Shown piece after piece: positions 35,311 through 43,762 of a stretch of 64,000 nucleotides of DNA (the stretch's first letter is position 1; the number at the start of each line of letters is the position of its first letter). Where the stretch lies: NCBI RefSeq assembly GCF_018889955.1, contig NZ_CP076545.1:186001-250000 (forward strand), read 5' to 3'. The DNA is from Collinsella sp. zg1085 (GTDB taxonomy: Bacteria > Actinomycetota > Coriobacteriia > Coriobacteriales > Coriobacteriaceae). The position numbers were made by a program, and so were the translations under genes. The notes under the pieces were generated by a model. The model was given only the letters and a program-made list of their open reading frames with translations, made no database searches and was not told the origin of the DNA.

Positions 35311-35784
35311 TTATCTAAGAAAGAAAAACCAAAGCGTGAACAAAATAGTTGATACACAGATAAGCAGGGCAAGTATGCCCTTTGTGAGAGTGTCATACCG
35401 ATGTTGACGCGCTGTGAAAATGGATTTTCCTGGCTTGGGTGTTTCAAGATAGCGGTCAAAGTGAAGTGTACGCCGTTGAGCTGGGCTTTTCTTGGTTGTA
35501 AGCGGCCGCCTTGCGCTATGTGTGTCAAATCGTTGCTCTTGAGACTGCGTGCTGTCCGTGTTTACTGAGGGTAGATAGTCAGGGTCACTACTTGCAGTTC
35601 CCATGTGCCGCCGCCTACGTTTTTGCTGCTCAAGCGTGGTATATCGATTGATGGTTGTATAGGTGGTTTCATCCTCACTAATAGGTTCTTGAGAGATATG
35701 GGGCCGCATACGCTCCCATGAGCGTGGCGTGTGCGCATCATCGCCGCGAGGCATGTTGCTCGTGGTGTGATTGCGTTGCTCCAT
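35311..35784 (-). CDS. Hypothetical C-tail-anchored membrane protein
   Basis: A 157-residue protein: the first ~130 residues are polar and rich in Arg, Thr, Ser and Gln, with a basic cluster KRRRRHM. One hydrophobic segment, GILALLICVSTILFTLWFFF, is at the very C-terminus, followed only by LR. This is a tail-anchored topology with the bulk in the cytoplasm. No family was recognised. The ATG has AAGGAAG upstream. It precedes the cysteine desulfurase in the same direction and they may be co-transcribed. Confidence 0.65.
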   Translation of the reverse strand: MEQRNHTTSNMPRGDDAHTPRSWERMRPHISQEPISEDETTYTTINRYTTLEQQKRRRRHMGTASSDPDYLPSVNTDSTQSQEQRFDTHSARRPLTTKKSPAQRRTLHFDRYLETPKPGKSIFTARQHRYDTLTKGILALLICVSTILFTLWFFFLR

Positions 35785-36061
35785 ACACTTCCTTTATCGA
35801 GGATACAGATAATGTCATTGTACTGGGAATTGCAGCGATATATGGCATGTAGAAGCAAACATAAGCGCGTTTCCACATATGTGAAGATCTGCTTTATATG
35901 AGTTTGCAGACAGTAAGACATAATATCTAAGTCTTTATCACTCATATTTGATGACTTTATGGCACTAAGATAATTTGAATACAAGGGTACAACTTGGGGG
36001 ATAGTAGGAGTGAACAACCGCCCGGTGCCCCGTAGGGCACCTTTCGTCAAAGGAGATTAAC

Positions 36062-36496
36062 ATGACGAGTTTGTATCCGTATCGCTTAGTTTTTGGTATC
36101 AATCCACTGGTAAGAAAGTCGCTTTTAAGTGCATTTGACGACATGATGGATTTTTCTGAGTCAACCATTGCAAGCAAAGCTTTTCCTCTTGATGTTGAGG
36201 ACCAAGGGGAGGCATATGAGGTCACGGCTTATCTAACGGGCGTCTCAAAAGAGAACATTGATATTGAGCTTAACGAGGGTCGTTTGTCTATCTCAGTACG
36301 TGTTGAGGAGTCTGAGGAAGATAAAAACAAGAATTATTTGCAGCGTGAGTTTGGCGCATATGCAGCAACACGTGGCGTGTATCTCAAGGATGCGTCAAGC
36401 GAGGGTTTGTCGGCGCGCTATGCCGATGGGGTGCTTAGGGTAAGCGTCCCAAAGTTTGTTGAGAAGCAAAGCGTTACGAAGGTCGTTATTGACTAA
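36062..36496 (+). CDS. Small heat shock protein (Hsp20/alpha-crystallin)
   Basis: A 144-residue ATP-independent holdase chaperone. The alpha-crystallin domain spans about residues 40-140, including FPLDVEDQGEAYEVTAYLTG, VSKENIDIELNEGRLSISV and the terminal ADGVLRVSVPKF, which is the conserved beta-strand with the A-x-x-x-G-V-L motif. AAAGGAG is upstream of the ATG. The 277-bp leader contains a CAAG-N7-CTTG dyad but no CIRCE or HAIR element that I can identify, so its regulator remains open. It starts the right arm of a divergent pair with the tail-anchored protein. Confidence 0.93.
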   Translation: MTSLYPYRLVFGINPLVRKSLLSAFDDMMDFSESTIASKAFPLDVEDQGEAYEVTAYLTGVSKENIDIELNEGRLSISVRVEESEEDKNKNYLQREFGAYAATRGVYLKDASSEGLSARYADGVLRVSVPKFVEKQSVTKVVID

Positions 36497-36582
36497 TCAT
36501 GCTTGGCGTATTGGTGTCCGGTAACCAGTGCCATCACAGCACAAACAACCATGGCATATGCCCAAAAACGATGTGAACCCAT
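36493..36582 (-). CDS. DUF6219-like 29-residue membrane micro-protein
   Basis: The minus strand encodes MGSHRFWAYAMVVCAVMALV-TGHQYAKHD: a short polar start, one hydrophobic helix and a TGH-basic ending. It has a strong ribosome binding site, AAAGGGAG, seven bases before the ATG. The pattern matches, from memory, the short DUF6219 family (H-x-x-W-A ... TGY/H-K). The stop overlaps the Hsp20 stop codon. It is divergent from the DUF6110-like protein and metal ATPase genes, and I infer a shared metal or membrane role. It is shorter than most gene callers accept. Confidence 0.6.
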   Translation of the reverse strand: MGSHRFWAYAMVVCAVMALVTGHQYAKHD

Positions 36583-36725
36583 AAGCAAACTCCCTTTAGC
36601 TTATTTAACAGCAAACATTTACTGCCTTTGTGCCTTAAATTCAGTGTAGACTATCCTACTATAGATGCTAGGAAACAAAAATGCACCTGCTTGATATACA
36701 ACAGGGATGAAAGGATGAGGTAGAA

Positions 36726-36995
36726 ATGTTTAGCGTATCAAAAACACATGCGTTACTTGTCGGTGCGGGTGTTGTGCTTGGAGCCGTGGGCGTTCAACTT
36801 CTTAAAAGCACCTGCGTTCGCAATCTTGCTGTTCAGGGCGTTGCTGCTGGTATGCGTGCTAAGGTCGGATACCAAGACATTGTTGAGCAGGCAAAAGCTG
36901 AGGTTGACGATATTGTTGCAGAGGCAGGCTATCTAAACGAGCAGGTTGAAGAGGCTGCTCAGGCAGACGCATGTGCATGCAATATTGATGCGTAG
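36726..36995 (+). CDS. DUF6110-like small membrane protein next to a metal ATPase
   Basis: An 89-residue protein with an N-terminal hydrophobic glycine-rich helix (ALLVGAGVVLGAVGVQLL) and a C-terminal amphipathic acidic region ending DACACNIDA. It matches my recollection of DUF6110, a family found beside P-type metal ATPases in Coriobacteria and Firmicutes, possibly as a chaperone or regulator of the pump. The paired cysteines CAC at the end could bind metal. GATGAGG lies before the ATG. The P1B ATPase follows after about 100 nt with a GC-rich hairpin between. Confidence 0.7.
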   Translation: MFSVSKTHALLVGAGVVLGAVGVQLLKSTCVRNLAVQGVAAGMRAKVGYQDIVEQAKAEVDDIVAEAGYLNEQVEEAAQADACACNIDA

Positions 36996-37029
36996 GGTTT
37001 TTGCACATCTATAATTTAACAAGGTGAGA

Positions 37030-37062
37030 GCAGCCGCGGTGTTCCTAGCGACCCGCGGCTGC
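37030..37062 (+). other. GC-rich intercistronic hairpin
   Basis: GCAGCCGCGG and CCGCGGCTGC form a perfect 10-bp stem around a 13-nt loop between the DUF6110-like gene and the metal ATPase. No proper T-run follows (TTGTCGAT), so it more likely attenuates or stabilises the transcript than ends it. Confidence 0.6.
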
Positions 37063-37096
37063 TTGTCGATAAGGCTTTGGAAAGCGACACCAAATC

Positions 37097-39310
37097 ATGA
37101 AGTTTAGTATTGAGCATGAGGTTCCCGGACGTATTCGCGTGAAGCTTCAAGGGCGGGTTCCCACAGCGGATATTGGCGCGCTTACTCGCTTGCTTATGGA
37201 GCATTCGGTTATACAGCATGTAAGCGTGTACCCGCGAGCGGCTTCAATTGCCGTGCGGTATTGTGCAGAAAATACCGATGATTGTGCAGACTCATCTGCT
37301 CATGAACATGTGCATGCTCTTACTCCACATGCCCCTGACTGCCCTTGCTGCTCTGGTGAGCTGCTTGAAGACCCCTTTGCTAGCATCCCTGGTCGCGCTG
37401 AGGCGCTTGCGGCACTTGCTGCAATTAATGCTCATGATGTTGAGATAACGCGACGTGCTTATCCAGAAGCTCAGGTACCGCGCGTGCATGACCTGCTTTT
37501 GGATGTTGCATGGCTTCTAGGCACTCATATGGCGCGTCGTTGGTTTTTACCAGCGCCCCTATCATCTCTTTATGCGGTTTGGAGCTACCGCCACTTTATT
37601 GCAGAGGCCGCGCGTTCCCTCATAAACGGGCGGCTCGACGTTCCGGTGCTGGATGCCTCAGCTATCGGAATTTCGTTTGTTAAAGGTGACTTCAAGACAG
37701 CGGCAGGTACGATGGTATTGCTGCAGCTTGGTGATTTGCTTGAAGACTATACGCGGGCGCAGTCGCAGAATCAGCTTATCTCGTCATTGCTTGATATTCC
37801 TGAGTACGCTCAGTTGTTGCCGGATGGCGATGCTGACATGAGAGGAGCTGAAGAATGCCGTGTTCATGCCTCAACGCTTGAAAAGGGGAGCCTGATTGTA
37901 GTTCGCACTGGTATGCCCATTCCGGTTGATGGCACGATTGAGCGAGGTCTTGCCATGGTTAATCAGGCTACGCTTACTGGTGAGCCGCTTGCTATTGAGC
38001 GGCGCGAGGGAGACGATGTTTTTGCTGGCACCGCAGTTGAAGATGGTGAGATATTTGTACGCGTACGTGCGGCGGCAGAAGATACCAAGCTGCGCTCTAT
38101 TGTGAGCTTAGTTGAAAACTCCGAGCGATTAAAAGCAGAATCACTTGCGCGTCGCGAAAATCTTGCAGACGCTATTGTGCCTTGGAACTTTTTGCTTGCA
38201 GGTCTTGTCGCGCTCACCACACGCAGTCTTGAGCGAACTTCGGCAGCGCTGATGGTTGACTATTCATGTGCACTCAAGTTAACAGGCGCAATTTCGGTGC
38301 TTACCGCCATGAGCCAGAGTGCGCAGGAAGGCTTCATTGTTAAAGGGTCTAAACACTTTGAGACCTTTGCTAAGGCTGATACCATCGTTTTTGATAAAAC
38401 GGGAACACTTACGGCTGCTGCTCCGCAGGTAAAAGAGATTTTAGGATTTGATGGCTGGGAAACCGATGAGGTTTTGCGTTTTTCAGCCTGCCTTGAAGAG
38501 CATTTCCCGCACCCCGTAGCGCGTGCTGTGGTGCATGCCGCTGCACAGGCCGGCCTTAAGCATCGTGAGCGTCATGCTGAGCTTGACTACATTGTGGCGC
38601 ATGGCATCGCGAGCTCACTCAATGGTGCGCGTGTTGTTATTGGCTCTAAGCATTTTGTTGTGCAGGACGAGGGCGTGCTAATTTCTGATGAAGCTGCGGC
38701 TCAAATTGCCAATCGTATGACTGGTCTTTCAACGCTGTACCTTGCGGTTGATGGGGAGCTGCGCGGCGTGATTGGTGTTGAGGACCCTATCAAAGAAGGC
38801 ACGCCAGAGGCTTTAGCCGAGCTCAAGCGTTTGGGGGTCAAGCGTCTCATTATGTTGACGGGCGATAATCAACATGCTGCCCGCCGCATTGCAAAAGAGG
38901 CGGGAATTACAGAGTTTCGGGCAAATTTACTTCCTGAGCAGAAGCATACAATCATTGAAGAACTCAGGGCTGAGGGTGCCTGTGTGGTTATGGTTGGAGA
39001 TGGCGTAAACGATTCGCCTGCCCTGTCTGCAGCCGATGTTGGCATAGCTATGGGCTCAGGCACAGCTATTGCAAAAGAGGTGGCTGACATTACGCTCACT
39101 GAGGGCGATTTGTCTTCTTTGGTGGCATTGCGTCGTCTTTCACAAGGTCTTAAAGTGCGCATGGAAAACTCGTTTAATCAGGTTATTGCTATCAATTCAG
39201 CATTGCTTGCAGGTGGAATTACCGGCTCGTTAACACCTCAAACCAGCGCACTTATTCATAATGGTTCAACTATTGCGCTCAGTATGAGAAACGCACGAAC
39301 CTATGAATAA
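37097..39310 (+). CDS. Heavy-metal translocating P1B-type ATPase
   Basis: A 737-residue metal pump. The N-terminal ~60 residues form an HMA-like fold without the usual CxxC, followed by a His/Cys-rich segment (HEHVHALTPHAPDCPCC) that could bind metal instead. The phosphorylation motif is FDKTGTLTAAAP, the actuator has TLTGEP, and the hinge has MVGDGVNDSPAL. The membrane metal-site motif appears as DYSCALKLTG (S-C-A rather than CPC or SPC), as in CtpC-like pumps. The C-terminus ends after HNGSTIALSMRNA, normal for the family. The substrate is not predictable with confidence; manganese, zinc or iron are candidates. It follows the DUF6110-like gene. Confidence 0.9.
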   Translation: MKFSIEHEVPGRIRVKLQGRVPTADIGALTRLLMEHSVIQHVSVYPRAASIAVRYCAENTDDCADSSAHEHVHALTPHAPDCPCCSGELLEDPFASIPGRAEALAALAAINAHDVEITRRAYPEAQVPRVHDLLLDVAWLLGTHMARRWFLPAPLSSLYAVWSYRHFIAEAARSLINGRLDVPVLDASAIGISFVKGDFKTAAGTMVLLQLGDLLEDYTRAQSQNQLISSLLDIPEYAQLLPDGDADMRGAEECRVHASTLEKGSLIVVRTGMPIPVDGTIERGLAMVNQATLTGEPLAIERREGDDVFAGTAVEDGEIFVRVRAAAEDTKLRSIVSLVENSERLKAESLARRENLADAIVPWNFLLAGLVALTTRSLERTSAALMVDYSCALKLTGAISVLTAMSQSAQEGFIVKGSKHFETFAKADTIVFDKTGTLTAAAPQVKEILGFDGWETDEVLRFSACLEEHFPHPVARAVVHAAAQAGLKHRERHAELDYIVAHGIASSLNGARVVIGSKHFVVQDEGVLISDEAAAQIANRMTGLSTLYLAVDGELRGVIGVEDPIKEGTPEALAELKRLGVKRLIMLTGDNQHAARRIAKEAGITEFRANLLPEQKHTIIEELRAEGACVVMVGDGVNDSPALSAADVGIAMGSGTAIAKEVADITLTEGDLSSLVALRRLSQGLKVRMENSFNQVIAINSALLAGGITGSLTPQTSALIHNGSTIALSMRNARTYE

Positions 39311-39411
39311 GTGGCAGAAGTTTTGAGTTGAGCTTTGCTCGCATTGCCTTTGTGCATGCGGGGTATGCTGTGAGCAACGGGCGATGGGTAAGTTTTTAGA
39401 AGGGAATTGCT

Positions 39412-39642
39412 ATGCGAGCAATTATTACGCCATTTCAGGTGGCAGACTTGAATACTCACCTTGCACATGAGCAGATTGCGGTTAAAGTGCACTTAACTGA
39501 TGCCTGTGGCGCACAATCGCTGTGGCTTGAAGGTGATGCAAGCCAGTTTGCTGCGGCAGAGGCATCTATCACAAACTTTTTAGCGGATATTCGTCTGACC
39601 CCACAGTTCAGTGATGATAAGTCACGCTTTACACTCGTTTAG
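39412..39642 (+). CDS. RDAC-family small protein
   Basis: A 76-residue soluble protein containing KVHLTDACGAQSLWLEGDAS, which corresponds to the RDAC signature (here T-D-A-C). This is a small family of unknown function seen in Coriobacteria and Firmicutes. AAGGGA lies before the ATG. It starts a tight plus-strand run with the ArsC-like protein 9 nt downstream. The single conserved cysteine within DAC is a candidate functional residue. Confidence 0.75.
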   Translation: MRAIITPFQVADLNTHLAHEQIAVKVHLTDACGAQSLWLEGDASQFAAAEASITNFLADIRLTPQFSDDKSRFTLV

Positions 39643-39650
39643 GAGGCATC

Positions 39651-40022
39651 ATGAACAAACATATCGTATTTCTTGAATATCCAAAGTGCACAACCTGCAA
39701 GCGTGCAAAAAAATGGCTGGATGAGCACGGTATCGCTTATATCGACCGCCATATAGTGGAGGAGCGCCCCACGGCTGATGAGCTTGCTGCATGGCAGGCC
39801 GCTTCGGGCTTAGCTCCGCGTCGGTTCTTTAACACGAGCGGCATGAAGTATCGCGAGCTTGGCATTAAAGCTCAACTCGATGCTGGCATGAGCGAGGCAG
39901 ATATGTTTGCACTGCTTGCTACTGACGGTATGCTGGTAAAACGTCCGCTTGTAGTTGTAGATGATGGCGAGCAGGTACTGGTTGGCTTTAAGGAAGATGT
40001 TTGGGCGACCAGTTTGCTGTAA
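39651..40022 (+). CDS. ArsC/Spx-family thioredoxin-fold protein
   Basis: A 123-residue arsenate reductase-like protein. It has the CxxC-type active site YPKCTTCKRAKKWLDEHG and the following DRHIVEERPTADELAAW, with the family RPL motif as VKRPLVVVDDG near the end. The three residues before the conserved Arg-Pro suggest the YffB/YfjC-type ArsC group, rather than a regulator like Spx. True arsenate resistance genes are absent. AGGAGG lies before the ATG. It is part of the RDAC-arsC-like-yfcE-mazG run. Confidence 0.88.
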   Translation: MNKHIVFLEYPKCTTCKRAKKWLDEHGIAYIDRHIVEERPTADELAAWQAASGLAPRRFFNTSGMKYRELGIKAQLDAGMSEADMFALLATDGMLVKRPLVVVDDGEQVLVGFKEDVWATSLL

Positions 40023-40066
40023 GGTGGCTCTCAGGTTTAACAGAGCCTTATTGAGATAGGACAGAG

Positions 40067-40504
40067 ATGTCTCAACTTCAACGCGGATTTCGGATAACAG
40101 CGTTTTTGATGATATGCGGAGCGGCTGATTTTATTATCAGCGCGCTGGTACTTGCCAGCTCAGGAGAAAATCTTCAACCTCTTCAGGCGGCGCTACTGTG
40201 GTCACTTTCGCTGCTTGAGCTCATGCTTGGCGTATTTGCCGCTAAGGTATCGGCAAATCCTACATGGCTACCTCGTCTGCTGTCTTTGCTGGTAGTTAGC
40301 CTGCTATTCAATGTGGCTCATGTGATAGTTGCTGTGCAGTATGGGCAGCTGCTTGTTGCTGCTGCAATGAATGCTCTGATTGTTGTTGCTATGGCATTGT
40401 TGGTTCGTTTAATGCGTACTCAGTTAGCGCTGGCGACACATGAGGAGGCACCTGAGTTTGTAGAAGAAGCTGTAGTTGAGGCAGAGACAGACACTACGTT
40501 ATGA
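40067..40504 (+). CDS. Hypothetical four-helix membrane protein
   Basis: A 145-residue protein with four hydrophobic segments (about residues 8-30, 42-62, 72-92 and 97-118) and an acidic Glu-rich cytoplasmic tail (EEAPEFVEEAVVEAETD). No family was recognised. AGGACAG lies before the ATG. Its stop overlaps the yfcE start (ATGA), so translation is coupled to that of the phosphodiesterase. Confidence 0.7.
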   Translation: MSQLQRGFRITAFLMICGAADFIISALVLASSGENLQPLQAALLWSLSLLELMLGVFAAKVSANPTWLPRLLSLLVVSLLFNVAHVIVAVQYGQLLVAAAMNALIVVAMALLVRLMRTQLALATHEEAPEFVEEAVVEAETDTTL

Positions 40505-41079
40505 AACTTGTAATTGCTTCTGACATACATGGCTCGGCGTATTGGACTGAGCGCCTCGTTGCTGCAATTCATACTGAGGCTCCTACGCATATTGTGCTGC
40601 TCGGCGACTTGCTTTATCACGGCCCGCGCAACGATCTGTCAAAAGATTATGCACCTAAGCGGGTTATCCCTTTATTACGTGAGCTAGCCAATGATTATCA
40701 GGTAGTTGCCGTGCGGGGCAATTGTGACGCTGAGGTTGATCAGATGGTGCTTTCGTTTCCCTTGATGTCGGATTTTGCAGAGCTTGTCGATTCAGGGGGA
40801 CGCAGCTTGTTTTTTACCCATGGGCATGTATTTGGCGCAGGCTATCACAATAGTGTTGATTGTTTGCCACAACTTCGTGCGGGCACTGCAGTTGTATTTG
40901 GTCATACCCACCATAAGGTAAATGAAGCTATGGTGCGCTATCCCGAGCTGTGGGCATTTAACCCAGGGAGCGTTTCTATTCCTAAAGATGGGACGCATAG
41001 CTTTGGTGTCTATCAAGATGGACAGTTTTCGCATCGTATATTAGGAGAAACCGAGGTAGAAGAGTATGCCGGAATGTAA
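40501..41079 (+). CDS. yfcE: YfcE-type metallophosphodiesterase
   Basis: A 192-residue calcineurin-like phosphoesterase. The metal-binding motifs occur in order: SDIHGS, LLGDLLYHG, VRGNCDAEVD, FFTHGHVFG and VFGHTHH. YfcE enzymes hydrolyse phosphodiesters in vitro; the physiological substrate is unknown. The start overlaps the preceding gene (ATGA) and its end overlaps mazG by 14 nt, so the three are translationally coupled. Confidence 0.93.
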   Translation: MKLVIASDIHGSAYWTERLVAAIHTEAPTHIVLLGDLLYHGPRNDLSKDYAPKRVIPLLRELANDYQVVAVRGNCDAEVDQMVLSFPLMSDFAELVDSGGRSLFFTHGHVFGAGYHNSVDCLPQLRAGTAVVFGHTHHKVNEAMVRYPELWAFNPGSVSIPKDGTHSFGVYQDGQFSHRILGETEVEEYAGM

Positions 41080-41902
41080 TGCGCACGCGCCTCAGAATGT
41101 GCCTGTTGATGTACGCGATGCCTCACAAGCCCTTATAGAAACGGTTTGGCGGCTGCGCCAGCCTGATGGTTGTCCATGGGATCGCGAGCAAACCCATGAA
41201 AGTATTGCTAAAAACCTTATTGAAGAAGCATATGAGGCGCTTGACTGTATAGAGCAGGGCGATATTGAGCATTTGCGCGAGGAGCTGGGCGACGTACTCA
41301 TGCAAGTGGTATTGCAGTCACAGATTGCACACGACCAGCAAGAATTTACTTGCGCCGACATCATGTGTGAGCTTAACGAGAAGCTAATTCGCCGTCACCC
41401 TCATGTTTTTGGTGACGTACAAGCAGCAACAGGCGAAGAAGCGCTTAAGAGCTGGGAACAGGTTAAGCTTGCAGAAAAGGCTCAAGCAGCAGAGAAAGGC
41501 TTGCATAAAAGTCTTCTTGATGATGTACCGCGCAGTTTACCAGCGCTTATGCAAGCGCAAAAGGTTTCACGGAAAGCCGCATCAGTAGGTTTTGAGTGGG
41601 AGACTATCGAAGATATTTGGGCACAGGTAGATGAGGAGCGCTCAGAGTTTTTGGCGGAGGAACCAAAAACTGAAGCCCGCGCTCGTGAGTTTGGTAACCT
41701 ATTATTTGCACTCGTGAACATCGCGCGGCGTGAGGGGATTGACGCTGAGAGTGCCTTGCGAGCGAGTACGTCAAAGTTTCGGGCTCGATGGGCGCATATT
41801 GAAGCGCATGCAGAAGCACGGCACTGCGGCGTCGAAGAGCTTTCAACAGCAGAAATGAATGAAATTTGGGAGCAAGCTAAGCGTTTTGAAGCTGAAGGCT
41901 AA
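41066..41902 (+). CDS. mazG: Nucleoside triphosphate pyrophosphohydrolase MazG
   Basis: A 278-residue two-domain all-alpha NTP pyrophosphatase that cleaves NTPs to NMPs for housekeeping. The first domain has CPWDREQTHESIAKNLIEEA ... YEALD and EELGDVLMQVV, with the EExxE and ExxD metal motifs. The second domain is more degenerate (VDEERSEFLAEE and EFGNLLFALVN). Length is normal for MazG. It starts inside the yfcE coding region. No mazE/mazF-type toxin system is implied by the name. Confidence 0.95.
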   Translation: MPECNAHAPQNVPVDVRDASQALIETVWRLRQPDGCPWDREQTHESIAKNLIEEAYEALDCIEQGDIEHLREELGDVLMQVVLQSQIAHDQQEFTCADIMCELNEKLIRRHPHVFGDVQAATGEEALKSWEQVKLAEKAQAAEKGLHKSLLDDVPRSLPALMQAQKVSRKAASVGFEWETIEDIWAQVDEERSEFLAEEPKTEARAREFGNLLFALVNIARREGIDAESALRASTSKFRARWAHIEAHAEARHCGVEELSTAEMNEIWEQAKRFEAEG

Positions 41903-41915
41903 AAAATACGTGATA

Positions 41916-41929
41916 TTGAATCGTTTCAA
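41916..41929. promoter_or_regulatory. LacI/CcpA-type operator candidate upstream of eno
   Basis: TTGAATCGTTTCAA is a 14-bp palindrome with a central CG and one mismatch, matching the LacI-family consensus TTGAAACGTTTCAA. It lies about 35 nt upstream of an extended -10 element (TGC-TATAAC, -10 at 41964-41969). The position upstream of the -10 could fit activation or repression of enolase. The regulator is not in this window. Confidence 0.4.
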
Positions 41930-42000
41930 TCAGGTTCATCTGTGATTTTGCCCGCTCTCGTGCTATAACACCCCTAAATTGGGGATAATAGATACATCTG

Positions 42001-43342
<1,342 letters not shown>

Positions 43343-43376
43343 CAATACTATGAGGGTCGTTTGACCCGGCATTGAG

Positions 43377-43446
43377 AACTCCGGTATCAAGCTCGCTGCG
43401 CTTGACTGTCAAGCGCGTGTGGGCTTTGTACCGGAGTTTCTTTTTA
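43377..43446 (+). terminator. Rho-independent terminator after eno
   Basis: AACTCCGGTA and TACCGGAGTT form a perfect 10-bp outer stem around a 42-nt structured loop, followed by TCTTTTT. Confidence 0.85.
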
Positions 43447-43762
43447 GACGCTCCACGTGCTATGTAGGCTTGCATCTCGCTTTACCGCGATGCGTGGGTC
43501 TGTCTGAACGTTTCGGTTTCATCGCTATTCTGTTTGAGTTACTTCACCGATATAACAGGTCTTAAAAAGTTAATACCACATGAGTGCGTGCTCATACCGT
43601 CTACCTAGTGTTTCATACCATTCGCCGACGCATGCCCCTTTTGCTTAATCGATTACCTGAATCACATATAGGATGAATTGGTATCAAGAGATTCTGTCAA
43701 TGACGGCGACGTTTTATGTTGCGTCTAATCTCACGTGTGCTTTTGCTTGAAAGGGGCAGTAT
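43447..43762. other. Leader region of the wall-anchored hexosaminidase
   Basis: No gene is seen. The stretch probably holds the promoter and 5' leader of the surface protein; AAAGGGG lies seven nt before its ATG. I could not assign convincing -35/-10 elements. Confidence 0.4.

Noticed and set aside
35785-36061. CIRCE or HspR (HAIR) operator upstream of hsp20
   Set aside because: No TTAGCACTC/GAGTGCTAA or CTTGAGT/ACTCAAG pair; only a weak CAAG-N7-CTTG dyad was seen.
43508-43531. Second LacI-type operator after eno
   Set aside because: GAACGTTTC-like sequence is one base short of the palindrome and lies downstream of the eno terminator, far from a start codon.
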